Positions 1-8,145 of a DNA stretch of 64,000 nt are shown here, in pieces. The translations under genes were made by a program, and so were the position numbers. Each line of letters begins with the position of its first letter. Position 1 is the first letter of the stretch. Origin of the DNA: Aquipseudomonas ullengensis (GTDB taxonomy: Bacteria > Pseudomonadota > Gammaproteobacteria > Pseudomonadales > Pseudomonadaceae); the NCBI RefSeq assembly GCF_014174475.1, contig NZ_JACJUD010000006.1, forward strand, positions 62,001 through 126,000, written 5' to 3'. The notes below the pieces were generated by a model. The model ran no database searches and had not been told where the DNA came from. It was given only the letters and a program-made list of their open reading frames with translations.

Positions 1-198
1 GATCAGTACGACGTCCGACAGGACGATGCCCCAGGCGCCGCGCAGCATGAAGAAACAGCCCCAGATCGTACCCAGGAGCACCAGCACCAGGCTGGCTAGC
101 AAGCGCATACGGCGCTCGCGACGCTGGCCGATCAGTGCAAGGTCGGGCGCATGCCAGAGTTTTAGAACTTGTTTGTAGAAGGCTGAAGGGGTGTTCAT
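1..198 (-). CDS. N-terminal part of an inner-membrane protein, possibly a sensor or signalling enzyme (partial)
   Basis: The reading frame runs minus from an ATG at 198 to the left edge, giving 66 residues. It opens MNTPSAFYKQVLKLWHAPDL, then a basic stretch (RRERRMR) is followed by a hydrophobic segment at about residues 32-52 that reads as a first transmembrane helix. A short basic N-terminus before a membrane segment is common in membrane-anchored GGDEF or histidine-kinase proteins, but no catalytic domain lies in the window, so the function is not assigned. The gene is divergent from the RTX gene, with about 300 bases between them. Confidence 0.6.
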   Translation of the reverse strand, partial: MNTPSAFYKQVLKLWHAPDLALIGQRRERRMRLLASLVLVLLGTIWGCFFMLRGAWGIVLSDVVLI

Positions 199-425
199 TA
201 AAAGTCCCTGAGTGGCCTGTTCATTTGCAAATAACGATCATTGGATGCGGCTGACAGCATCTTTTTCTGTTGCCATTCAGTGCTAGCAAGGCATTCCAGT
301 TCGGCGGCTATTGCCCGTCACCGACACCCAATCAGCGAGCCCAGCCCTGTACACAACCTAGTGCCTCATCAGCGAAATGCATGGTTCCGACGTGAAAACC
401 CAGCAGCATGATACATAGTGGCACT

Positions 426-454
426 TTGACGCCAAAAAAATATCCCTGTAGATT
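426..454 (+). promoter_or_regulatory. Putative sigma-70 promoter of the RTX gene
   Basis: TTGACG (426-431) and TAGATT (449-454) are separated by exactly 17 bases, with an A-rich spacer, and end 44 bases before the chosen start codon. They match the -35 and -10 consensus at 5/6 and 4/6. The rest of the 199-497 gap, between two divergent genes, shows no gene. A TGGCAC at 418-423 lacks the matching TTGC and is not a sigma-54 site. Confidence 0.45.
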
Positions 455-497
455 CCTGTCCCGCTCATCAGAATTTTTGCCACATAAGGAATGTGCT

Positions 498-3140
498 ATG
501 GCTGCTGTCATCTACGGCGAAACCCGCATCAACACCACCACTACGGGCTACCAGAACGAACCCTCGATCACGGCCCTGGCGGACGGTGGCTATCTTGCGG
601 TCTGGAGCGACCAGAGTAGCGACAGCACCGACTACATCTTCACGCAGCGCTACAACGCCAGCGGCGTCAAAGTCGGCGGAGAAACCCAAGTCAACGCCAG
701 CACTACCGGCGAGCAGGAAGACCCCGTGGTCACCGCGCTGACCGGGGGCGGTTACGTCATCGCCTGGAAAGTGGAAAGCGGCGAGGGCAACACAGACATT
801 CGCGCTCAGCGCTTCGATGCCAATGGCACCAAGGCTGGCAGTGAATATCGGGTCAACACCTACACCACTGGCGAGCAAGACAGCCCGGAACTCACAGCCC
901 TGAAAGACGGTGGCTACGTGGTTTCATGGGCGTCTTACGGCCAGGATGGCAGCGACTGGGGCGCCTATCTGCAGCGCTACGATGCCAGCGGCGTCAAGGT
1001 CGGCAGCGAAACCCGCATCAACACCACGACGACCGGGGAACAGGACGGGCCGACGGTCACCGGCCTTGCCGACGGCGGCTACCTGGCCACCTGGGAAGGC
1101 AGTGGTACAGGTGACAGCTACGGCATCTTTGCCCAGCGCTTCAACGCCGCCGGGGCCAAGGTTGGCGGCGAGGTACGCATCAATACCACTACGACCGGAG
1201 CGCAACAGGATCCGGTGGTAACCACGCTGACCAGTGGCGGCTATGTCGTGGCCTGGCAATCCTCCACCGAAGAATTGTCGGATGATGAGGACACTGAAAG
1301 CCCCAGCGAAATCTACGCCCAACTCTATAACGCCAGCGGCGTGAAGGTCGGCAGCCAGACACTGGTCAACACCACCACGGCAGGCTCCCAGGAAGAACCA
1401 CGGGTCGTCGCGCTGGCAGATGGCGGCTACCTGGTGGCGTGGGATGGCAACGGCAGCGGCGATGCCAGTGGTGTTTTCATTCAGCGCTACAGTGCCAGCG
1501 GCGCCAAGGTCGGCAGTGAAACCCGCATCAACACCACCACCGCAAGCAACCAGGAATTCGCCAGCATCACCGCCCTGGCGGACGGTGGCTACGTGATCAC
1601 CTGGGAGTCCTACAGCGCCAACGGCCTGGATAGCGACGTTTACCTGCAGCGCTTCGATGCCAAAGGCAACAAGGTGTCCGGTCTCAACGGCGATGCAGCA
1701 GACAACACACTTGCCTGGACCGGCAGTGGCAGCGTGATCATCAATGCCGGCGCCGGTAACGATGTACTCACCGGCGCCGCAGCCAACGATCACCTCAACG
1801 GTGCGGCCGGCAATGACACGCTCAACGGTGGCGCCGGCGCAGACCGGATGATCGGCGGCGATGGCTCCGACACCTACTACGTCGACAACAGCGGCGACAA
1901 AGTCAGCGAGACCAATGCCACCGCCGCTACCGGCGGCACCGACCTGGTCAACAGCTACCTGGCGGCCTACACCCTCGGCAGCAACCTGGAAAACCTGCGC
2001 CTGATGGCTGCGGGCAACGCCAACGGCACGGGCAACACCCTCAACAACGTGCTCTACGCCGGAGCCGGCAACAACATTCTGAACGGTGCAGCCGGTAGCG
2101 ACACCGTCTCCTATGCCTTCGCCACCAGCGCCATCAAGGCCAGCCTGGCCATCACGGCCGCACAGGCCACTGGCGGATCAGGTAGCGACACCCTGCTCAA
2201 TTTCGAGCACCTGACCGGCAGCAAATACAACGACACGCTGACAGGCAACACCGCAGCCAACACCCTGAGCGGCGGCGCCGGCAATGACACGCTCAATGGT
2301 GGCGCGGGTGCCGACAAGCTGATCGGCGGCGACGGCTCCGACATTTACTACATCGACAACAGCGGCGATGTCGTCAGCGAAACCAACGCCACCGTCGCGA
2401 CCGGTGGTACAGACACCGTCTACAGCTCTCTCAGCGCCCACACCCTGGGCGCCAATATCGAAAACCTGCGTGTCCTGTCCACCGGCACGGCGAGCGCAAC
2501 CGGCAACAGCCTCAACAACGTGCTGTATGCCGGCACAGGCAACAACGTCCTCAACGGCGCGACCGGTAGCGATACCGCTTCCTACGCCTTCGCCACCAGC
2601 GCGGTAAAAGTCAGCCTGGCCAGCACAGTGGCCCAGGCTACTGGCGGATCAGGCAGCGACACCCTGCTCAATTTCGAGCACCTGACCGGTAGCCAATACA
2701 ACGACACGCTGACAGGCAACACCGCAGCCAACACCCTGAGCGGCGGGGCCGGCAATGACACCCTGAACGGCGGGGCTGGTAACGACCTGCTGATCGGTGG
2801 CGCCGGGGTCGACAAGATGTACGGCGGCACAGGTGCCGACCGTTTCGACTTCAACGCCTTGAGCGAAATGGGCGTTGGAGCCTTGCGTGATGTACTGGCC
2901 GACTTCAAGTCCAGCGAGAGCGACAAGATTGACCTCTCGACCCTGGATGCTAATGCACTCACCAGCACCAACGATGCATTCAGCTTCATCGGCACCAAGG
3001 CCTTCAGCGGTGACGCGACCGGGCAACTGCGCTTCTCCAACGGCGTTCTGTACGGCAGCACGGATGCCGACGTCACCGCCGAATTCGAAATCTCGCTGCT
3101 CGGCGTAGCCTCTCTCAGCAGCACCAACTTCATCGTCTAA
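498..3140 (+). CDS. RTX-type calcium-binding secreted protein with seven N-terminal repeats
   Basis: 880 residues from the ATG at 498, chosen because AAGGA lies 7 bases upstream; an upstream in-frame ATG at 408 would add 30 unconserved-looking residues and precede the promoter. Residues ~5-394 hold seven repeats of about 54-62 residues (pattern ETRINTTTTGEQ, then ADGGYVVAW, then AQRYNASGVKVG), which could form a seven-bladed propeller. Residues ~410-790 carry RTX nonapeptides (GGAGNDTLNGGAGAD) in two long tandem units. The C-terminus (DRFDF, VLADFKSSESDKIDLSTLDA, ending in FIV) resembles the serralysin-type C-terminal region used as an uncleaved type I secretion signal. There is no N-terminal signal peptide, which fits. 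No ABC/HlyD/TolC exporter is adjacent. Probable surface or extracellular protein; no enzymatic motif was recognised. Confidence 0.85.
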   Translation: MAAVIYGETRINTTTTGYQNEPSITALADGGYLAVWSDQSSDSTDYIFTQRYNASGVKVGGETQVNASTTGEQEDPVVTALTGGGYVIAWKVESGEGNTDIRAQRFDANGTKAGSEYRVNTYTTGEQDSPELTALKDGGYVVSWASYGQDGSDWGAYLQRYDASGVKVGSETRINTTTTGEQDGPTVTGLADGGYLATWEGSGTGDSYGIFAQRFNAAGAKVGGEVRINTTTTGAQQDPVVTTLTSGGYVVAWQSSTEELSDDEDTESPSEIYAQLYNASGVKVGSQTLVNTTTAGSQEEPRVVALADGGYLVAWDGNGSGDASGVFIQRYSASGAKVGSETRINTTTASNQEFASITALADGGYVITWESYSANGLDSDVYLQRFDAKGNKVSGLNGDAADNTLAWTGSGSVIINAGAGNDVLTGAAANDHLNGAAGNDTLNGGAGADRMIGGDGSDTYYVDNSGDKVSETNATAATGGTDLVNSYLAAYTLGSNLENLRLMAAGNANGTGNTLNNVLYAGAGNNILNGAAGSDTVSYAFATSAIKASLAITAAQATGGSGSDTLLNFEHLTGSKYNDTLTGNTAANTLSGGAGNDTLNGGAGADKLIGGDGSDIYYIDNSGDVVSETNATVATGGTDTVYSSLSAHTLGANIENLRVLSTGTASATGNSLNNVLYAGTGNNVLNGATGSDTASYAFATSAVKVSLASTVAQATGGSGSDTLLNFEHLTGSQYNDTLTGNTAANTLSGGAGNDTLNGGAGNDLLIGGAGVDKMYGGTGADRFDFNALSEMGVGALRDVLADFKSSESDKIDLSTLDANALTSTNDAFSFIGTKAFSGDATGQLRFSNGVLYGSTDADVTAEFEISLLGVASLSSTNFIV
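510..1679 (+). repeat. Seven tandem coding repeats of about 165 bp in the RTX gene
   Basis: Seven consecutive units encode the pattern G-S/G-E-T-R-I-N-T-T-T, a central D/S-GGY-V/L-x-x-W and a closing Q-R-Y/F-N-A-x-G-x-KV. Six units are about 54-55 residues; the fifth is about 62 because of an acidic insertion (SDDEDTESPSE). The regular length and conserved GGY..W core suggest repeated beta-sheet blades. Confidence 0.8.
1809..2750 (+). repeat. Two direct 471-bp tandem units in the RTX region
   Basis: The phrase GGCAATGACAC starts at 1809, 2280 and 2751, so the period is exactly 471 bases (157 codons). Each unit encodes RTX nonapeptides, a YY(V/I)DNSGD segment, an ENLR segment, an ALYAG-like turn and an LLNFEHLTGS segment. 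The last third of the two units (about 2168-2279 and 2639-2750) is almost identical at DNA level, which points to recent duplication or conversion. Confidence 0.85.
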
Positions 3141-3156
3141 CCCGCAATGGGCACAT

Positions 3157-3186
3157 GAAAAAGCCGCGCATCAGCGCGGCTTTTTC
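3157..3186. terminator. Rho-independent terminator, probably bidirectional
   Basis: AAAAAGCCGCGC and GCGCGGCTTTTT pair around a short loop (ATCA). Both strands end in a T-run, so it can stop the RTX transcript from the left and the sulfatase/DUF1145 operon from the right. Confidence 0.9.
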
Positions 3187-3201
3187 GTTTCCGGGTTCAG
3201 C

Positions 3202-3435
3202 TCACTTGGCCATGCCGCGCACGTGCAACACACCGAACAGCAGCACCTGCAGACGGTCCTTCCAGGGCTCGGCCTGGCGTTGCAGGCGGCCGTGCAGCAG
3301 GGCGATCTCCAGCACATGGACGGCCAGGATCAGCAGTGCGCCCCAGGTCAGGTAGGGGCCGGCAAAGGGCTGCAGCAGGTTGACCAGGGCCAGCAGCCAG
3401 AACAGCAGCATGGCGCCTTTGGCGATTTTCAGCAT
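3202..3435 (-). CDS. DUF1145-family small membrane protein
   Basis: 77 residues with two hydrophobic helices (about 8-25 and 30-47), starting MLKIAKGAMLLFWLLALVNL, and a basic C-terminal tail. The LLFWLLALVNLLQPF pattern and the length fit the DUF1145 (YhhL-like) family of uncharacterised inner-membrane proteins. GGAG lies 6 bases before the ATG. It begins 12 bases after the sulfatase stop, so it is the last gene of the alkylsulfatase-sulfatase unit, and the terminator at 3157-3186 follows. Function is unknown. Confidence 0.75.
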   Translation of the reverse strand: MLKIAKGAMLLFWLLALVNLLQPFAGPYLTWGALLILAVHVLEIALLHGRLQRQAEPWKDRLQVLLFGVLHVRGMAK

Positions 3436-3447
3436 GGGTAACTCCAG

Positions 3448-5163
3448 TCAGTGATAAAGAAACGCCGGCCCCGAATGCTCGCGGCCGTCATCGATGCCGA
3501 TCTCCTGGGCCACCAGGTTGCTCAGGCGGCTGTTCAGGCCTTCGATCAGGGCACGCTGGCTCTGTGGGTCGGCGGCCAGGTTGTGCAACTCATCCGGATC
3601 GCTCTGCGTGTCATACAGCTCCAGGTCGTTGCGCGCCAGTAGCATGTCGAAACCCGTCGGCGTGTGGTGGTCGGCCGGGGCGAAATAACGAGCGAACTTG
3701 TAGCGGCCATCGTGGATGCCACGGAACAGCGCACGGTTGTCCAGCGAGGGGCCGAGCTGCCCGCGCGCCATCGACTCCTGAATGATCGCCCATGGCGTGA
3801 CGGTGTCGTGGTCACGGATCACCGCCTCGGTGAATTCCGGATCGAGGTACATCATCACGCCGTAGTCGAACAGGTGCCCGCGCTCGTCCCGCGCCGAACG
3901 CTTGGCGGCGCCGCCAAGGCTGGCGACCAGGCTCACGCCGGCCAGCTGCGGATAGCGCTCGGCCTGCGCGGTGCTGTCCAGCCCGGCCAGCTCCAGCAGC
4001 GTCGGCACGATGTCGACGGTGGAGCCGAGCGCCTCACTGCTGAAGCCCTGCTGGATGTCCGGATGGCGGACGATGAAGTTGACCCGGGTGTTCTCCTTGT
4101 ACATGTGCGGGCCTTTTTGCCGCAGCGTGTGGGCGCCGGCCATCTCGCCGTGGTCGGCGGTGAGGACGACGATGGTGTCGTCGGCCAGGCCGCTGCTTTC
4201 CAGCGCCAGCAGCACCTGCTCGATGGACTGGTCGACGTCGCGCACACAGTTCAGGTAGTAGCTCTGCAGCCCCTTCCAGGCTTGCTCGTCCGTGGGGTCG
4301 AGGTGGCCGTAGACGCGGTTGCACAGCTCCACATCGGCACGTTGGGCCCAGGGCTTCTTCGTCAGGTCTTCGGCATAGAAGCTGTGCGGCAGCGGCAGGT
4401 CCCAGTGCTTTTCGTACAGGCCGGTGCTCGGCCCCGGCGAGATCGGCCCAAGGTAGTTGCGCCGCAGCCGCGACTGCTCCTGCTTGACCCCAGAGCTGTA
4501 GAACATGATGTCGTGCGGGTTGACGAAATTGACCGCGAGCAACCACGGCGTCTCGTCGCTGTGGTGTTGCTGCAGCCAGGCCACGCTGTCGCTGGCGGTG
4601 ACCTTGTCGTAGATGAAACCGGTCATCAGCGAGCCGTGCGGGTCGCCATTGAGGTTGTAGTCGGCAAAGCCGTAGGGCAGCAACGCGTCGCTGGTCGGCT
4701 CGACCAGGCCGTAGGTGAGGTTGCTCGACTGCTCGATATGCGACAGGTGCCACTTGCCCTTGTAGGCCGTGTGATAGCCCTGCTCGCGCAGCATGCTGCC
4801 GAGCGTGGGCAGCGCCGGCGACAGCTCGCGAAACGGCGGCAGGCCGAGGTTGGCGGTCATCAGGGTTTGCTGCGTGTGCTGGCCGGTGAACAGCACCGAG
4901 CGCGACGGCGAGCAGGGCGTGGTGTTGACGTGGAAGTTGCCCAGGCTGGCCGCACGCTGCAGCAGGCGCTCATGCCCGGGTAGCGGTACGGCGCTGGGCA
5001 GGTCGCGGTAGGCGCGCTGCTGGTCGGTGACGATCAGCAGGATGTTCGGCTTGCGCCCGGCCGGGCGTACCGGCGCAGGAGCGGCCTGCGTAGCAAGGAG
5101 CGGAGCGGCGACACCGGCGGCGCCCAGCGCCGCGGCTTTCTTCAGCAAGTCACGGCGTTGCAT
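3448..5163 (-). CDS. Periplasmic type I sulfatase (formylglycine-dependent), Tat-exported
   Basis: 571 residues. The N-terminus MQRRDLLKKAAALGAAGVAA is a twin-arginine signal. The sulfatase domain starts at NILLIVTDQQR (~40). The activation motif CSPSR (Cys84) is the C-x-P-x-R consensus in which the cysteine becomes formylglycine, so a maturase must exist elsewhere. A later ADHGEMAGAH segment supplies the alkaline-phosphatase-superfamily metal ligands. Such enzymes hydrolyse sulfate esters (aryl, choline or carbohydrate); the substrate cannot be read from the sequence. GGAG precedes the ATG. It lies 37 bases downstream of the alkylsulfatase gene and is probably cotranscribed with it, suggesting a role in sulfur scavenging. 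Confidence 0.87.
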   Translation of the reverse strand: MQRRDLLKKAAALGAAGVAAPLLATQAAPAPVRPAGRKPNILLIVTDQQRAYRDLPSAVPLPGHERLLQRAASLGNFHVNTTPCSPSRSVLFTGQHTQQTLMTANLGLPPFRELSPALPTLGSMLREQGYHTAYKGKWHLSHIEQSSNLTYGLVEPTSDALLPYGFADYNLNGDPHGSLMTGFIYDKVTASDSVAWLQQHHSDETPWLLAVNFVNPHDIMFYSSGVKQEQSRLRRNYLGPISPGPSTGLYEKHWDLPLPHSFYAEDLTKKPWAQRADVELCNRVYGHLDPTDEQAWKGLQSYYLNCVRDVDQSIEQVLLALESSGLADDTIVVLTADHGEMAGAHTLRQKGPHMYKENTRVNFIVRHPDIQQGFSSEALGSTVDIVPTLLELAGLDSTAQAERYPQLAGVSLVASLGGAAKRSARDERGHLFDYGVMMYLDPEFTEAVIRDHDTVTPWAIIQESMARGQLGPSLDNRALFRGIHDGRYKFARYFAPADHHTPTGFDMLLARNDLELYDTQSDPDELHNLAADPQSQRALIEGLNSRLSNLVAQEIGIDDGREHSGPAFLYH

Positions 5164-5200
5164 GGGCGGTTCTCCAGGCGTTCGTGGGCGAGGCCGGTGC

Positions 5201-7003
5201 TCAGCGTACGGTCAGGGCAATCGGCGCATCTTCGAAATCGAAGCAGCCGAGGAAGGTCTTGATGTCCAGCAGGCTGCCGTCGACTTTCACATCGCCCAGC
5301 AACGCGCCCTTGAGCAGGCTGTTCTCGCCGCTGATGACGGTGTCCAGGTAGATCTTGTCGAAGGTCAGCTTGAGCGAGGTGCCGGCCGGGATGCCCTGGT
5401 GCAACTGGACCACGCCGCGGCGCACTTCCAGGGCCCACTCCTCGCCGATGTCAGGGAAGACGAAGCCGAGGGTCAGGTTCACATCGGCGCTCTTCTCGGG
5501 GTCGATGCGGGTCACCCAGTTCTGCAGGAATACCTTCACCGGCAGGTTTTTCAACATGTCCGGCGAGAGGAAGGCCTCACGTATGCCCTTGGTCATTTGC
5601 AGGGCGGCATCGCCATCGAGCTTGCCTTCCAGCTCCATGGCGCTCATCAGGTACCAGTTGCGCCAGTTGATGTTCATGCTGGCGTAGCCGAGCTTGCGGA
5701 AGCTGCGCGCTTTGATCTCGCGGGCCAGCTTGTCATCGTTGTCCAGGCTGATGGCGTAACTGGCCAGTTCGGCAGCCCACTGGTAATCGCCCTTGAGGTA
5801 AGCCTCGCCAGCGGCCAGCAGGACCTTGTCGTGGCCGCCCATCATCTCGATCAGGCGCTTGGCTTTTTCCTGCGGCGCAATCGGGTCGAGCGCCACCGGG
5901 TCACCCTGGAACCAGCCCAGGTAGCCCTGGTAGATCTGCCGCACGCTGTGTTTCACCGTGCCGTAGTACTCGCGCAGATAGGGGGTGTAACCGGCCAGGT
6001 GCGGTGGCAACTTGACCTTCTCCACCAGTTCGTCGGGCGTCAGGCCCTTGTTCATCCAGCGCACAGTCTGGTCGTGGATATAGGCGATGCCGTCGCGGGT
6101 CATGCGCAGCACTTCTTCGACCTTGTCCTTGCCGCTCACCGGCTGGCCGTGCAGCGGCACCATGTGGTCGGCCTGGAAGGCGCGCAGCTTGTCGAGGCTG
6201 TTGACCCACAGTACCGGGTCACGGAACTTGGTGCCGCGCAGGGTATGGATGTTCGGCAGGGTCGGCCCCTGATCCACCTCGGCGCTGATCAGCACGCGGT
6301 TGTTCGGCAAGAACAGGACGATCTCGTCCGGCGCCTCGCTGGGCGCGTGGAGGAACTGCACCGGCAAACCCGCGATGGTGGTGTCGAGCTTGTCCTTGAA
6401 GGTGATGGTCGGTGCGATGAAGGTGGAGCCCTCGACCTTGGCCAGCGGACCGATGCCGCCGTTCATGCCCTCGTTATCGCTCGCCGGCAGGGCCGCGCCG
6501 AAGGTGTAGGCCGAGCGCAGGCCGAGGATCGGGCCGACCAGGGCACCCTGGGTCACCACGTTGTCCAGCAGGGTTTCCTGAGCGTAAATCTGCACCTCAC
6601 CGCGCTTCACCTGCTCCTCGCTGACGAAGGCCTTGACCCCATTGATATGGTCCGGATGGAAGTGGGTGTAGACGATGGCCTTGACCGGCTTGTCGGAGAT
6701 CTTGCGGAACTCCGCCATGATCTTGCGCGACTCGCTGACCGACTCGCCGGTGTCGACGATGATCAGCCCCTCGGGGGCCTCGATCATCGCCACGTTGCCC
6801 AACTGCCAGCCCACGGCGGAATAGACGTTGTCGGCCACCTTGTACAGCTTCTGCGTGAAGTGCTTGGTGTGTTCGGCCAGCTCGGCGTTGATGCTGGGCT
6901 CGATGCGCTCTTCCGGCAGTTCGGCCAGGGCGCCGAACGGCAGGGAGGCGGCCAACAGCAGGCCGCTGAATCGACTGAATCGGGACATGGGGACTTGGCT
7001 CAT
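5201..7003 (-). CDS. Class III (metallo-beta-lactamase fold) alkyl sulfatase, SdsA1-like
   Basis: 600 residues from the ATG at 7003; a longer frame to 7057 lacks an SD. A signal peptide (hydrophobic core LLLAASLPFGALA) should be cleaved near residue 28. The zinc motif THFHPDH (His114, His116, Asp118, His119) is the metallo-beta-lactamase-fold HxHxDH signature. The dimerisation and SCP2-like C-terminal regions typical of SdsA1-type enzymes follow (WAAELASYAI, and a LTLGF..GE.W.LEVRRGV region). The family removes sulfate from primary alkyl sulfates such as SDS. It is divergent from a LysR gene at 7087 and is followed by a second, mechanistically different sulfatase. An alternative start is the ATG at 6988. 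Confidence 0.88.
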   Translation of the reverse strand: MSQVPMSRFSRFSGLLLAASLPFGALAELPEERIEPSINAELAEHTKHFTQKLYKVADNVYSAVGWQLGNVAMIEAPEGLIIVDTGESVSESRKIMAEFRKISDKPVKAIVYTHFHPDHINGVKAFVSEEQVKRGEVQIYAQETLLDNVVTQGALVGPILGLRSAYTFGAALPASDNEGMNGGIGPLAKVEGSTFIAPTITFKDKLDTTIAGLPVQFLHAPSEAPDEIVLFLPNNRVLISAEVDQGPTLPNIHTLRGTKFRDPVLWVNSLDKLRAFQADHMVPLHGQPVSGKDKVEEVLRMTRDGIAYIHDQTVRWMNKGLTPDELVEKVKLPPHLAGYTPYLREYYGTVKHSVRQIYQGYLGWFQGDPVALDPIAPQEKAKRLIEMMGGHDKVLLAAGEAYLKGDYQWAAELASYAISLDNDDKLAREIKARSFRKLGYASMNINWRNWYLMSAMELEGKLDGDAALQMTKGIREAFLSPDMLKNLPVKVFLQNWVTRIDPEKSADVNLTLGFVFPDIGEEWALEVRRGVVQLHQGIPAGTSLKLTFDKIYLDTVISGENSLLKGALLGDVKVDGSLLDIKTFLGCFDFEDAPIALTVR

Positions 7004-7050
7004 TGTGGTTGTTCTGCTTGGCAGACTGGCAAAGGTCAGCCAATAATTCC

Positions 7051-7058
7051 AATGCATT
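7051..7058. promoter_or_regulatory. Palindrome in the divergent alkylsulfatase/LysR promoter region
   Basis: AATGCATT, flanked by CC on its left and CC on its right, sits in the 83-base gap between the two divergent start codons. LysR regulators usually bind short dyads in such gaps. The match to T-N11-A is imperfect, so this is only a candidate. Confidence 0.25.
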
Positions 7059-7086
7059 CCAAACCTTAAAGTGATGCAGGATACGC

Positions 7087-8013
7087 ATGAACGATCTGCG
7101 CCAGCTCCGCCACTTCGTCGCCCTCGCCGAGCATAGTCATTTCGCCCGCGCCGCCGAGGCGGTACACCTCAGCCAGCCAGCCCTGAGCCGCAGCATCCAG
7201 GCCCTGGAGAGCAGCCTCGGCTGCAACCTGGTCGATCGCCATAGCCGCGGTTTCAGCCTCACCGCACACGGCCAACTGGTGCTGGAGCATGCCCGCCGCC
7301 TGCTTGCCGGCAGCCGGGCGCTGAGCAACGCGGTAAGCCAACTGGGCAACCTGGCCAGCGGCGAGCTGCATCTGGGCGCCGGCCCCTACCCCGCCGCACG
7401 CCTGGTGCCGCAGGCCATGGGCCGCTTCGCCGAACGCTTCCCGCGGGTGCGCATGCAGTTGCTGATCGACAACTGGCAGCAACTCCGCACACGCCTGCTG
7501 GATGACGAGATAGAGCTGTTCGTCGCCGATACTCGCGAACTGGCCGCCGACCCGCGGCTGCGGGTCGAACCCTTGCAGGAGCACCCCGGCGTGCTGTTCT
7601 GCCACCCGCTACATCCGCTGCTGCAACGCAGTGCCTTGAGCATGCAGGACCTGCTGGAATACCCGCTGGCCGGCACCCAGCTGCCGGATGCGGTGGCCGA
7701 CGCCCTGCGCCAGACGGCCGGCGTGAACGAGTTTCTGAGCATCCAGTGCGACAACTTCATGGTGCTCAAGGAGCTGGTCTCCAGCAGCCGGGTGCTGAGC
7801 ATGGCGCCTTGGGACGTGATCGCCCATGACGTGCAGGCCGGGCGCCTGGCTCTGCTGCGACTGAGCGGGCTGCCGGGCATGGCCACCTCGGCCTACGGCA
7901 TTGTCAGCCGCGCCGGGCACAGCCTGTCGCCGGCGGCCGAACAATGGCAGCAGATCGTCCGCCAGCAGGACCGCGACAGCGTGATCCCGACGCTCACCTT
8001 GCCGCGTGGATAA
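7087..8013 (+). CDS. LysR-family regulator, divergent from the alkylsulfatase
   Basis: 308 residues. The winged helix-turn-helix (LRQLRHFVALAEHSHFARAA, then LSQPALSRSIQALE) occupies residues ~4-62. The co-inducer domain follows at ~90-300 (LHLGAGPYPAARLVPQAMGRF, QLLIDNWQQL). Transcription is divergent from the alkylsulfatase/sulfatase pair with an 83-base shared gap, the usual arrangement for a LysR activator of the neighbouring operon. In P. aeruginosa the sdsA1 gene likewise has a LysR regulator next to it (SdsB1), by recall. The effector is unknown. Confidence 0.88.
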   Translation: MNDLRQLRHFVALAEHSHFARAAEAVHLSQPALSRSIQALESSLGCNLVDRHSRGFSLTAHGQLVLEHARRLLAGSRALSNAVSQLGNLASGELHLGAGPYPAARLVPQAMGRFAERFPRVRMQLLIDNWQQLRTRLLDDEIELFVADTRELAADPRLRVEPLQEHPGVLFCHPLHPLLQRSALSMQDLLEYPLAGTQLPDAVADALRQTAGVNEFLSIQCDNFMVLKELVSSSRVLSMAPWDVIAHDVQAGRLALLRLSGLPGMATSAYGIVSRAGHSLSPAAEQWQQIVRQQDRDSVIPTLTLPRG

Positions 8014-8052
8014 CAACCCGGGGATCGCGGGCGTCACCCGCCCTGCCACGCG

Positions 8053-8119
8053 TGTAGGAGCGAGCTCTGCTCGCGAACCCACCAGCGCAAACGCTTCGCG
8101 AGCAGAGCTCGCTCCTACA
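8053..8119. repeat. REP-like inverted pair (25-bp arms, 17-base spacer)
   Basis: Arms 8053-8077 and 8095-8119 are perfect reverse complements, each beginning TGTAGGAGCGAGCTCTGCTC, separated by 17 bases. It lies between the convergent LysR and ureohydrolase genes. It has the form of a pseudomonad REP doublet (REPIN). The pair at 26505-26571 has the same arm and spacer lengths. Confidence 0.85.
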
Positions 8120-8145
8120 TCGCGCGCCGGTCACCGCGCTAGGCC

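Noticed and set aside
418..433. TGGCAC upstream of the RTX gene as a sigma-54 promoter
   Set aside because: The second block TTGC is absent at the required spacing.
510..1679. Regular repeats that might suggest a CRISPR array
   Set aside because: They are long, in-frame protein repeats with divergent sequence, not short identical repeats with unique spacers.
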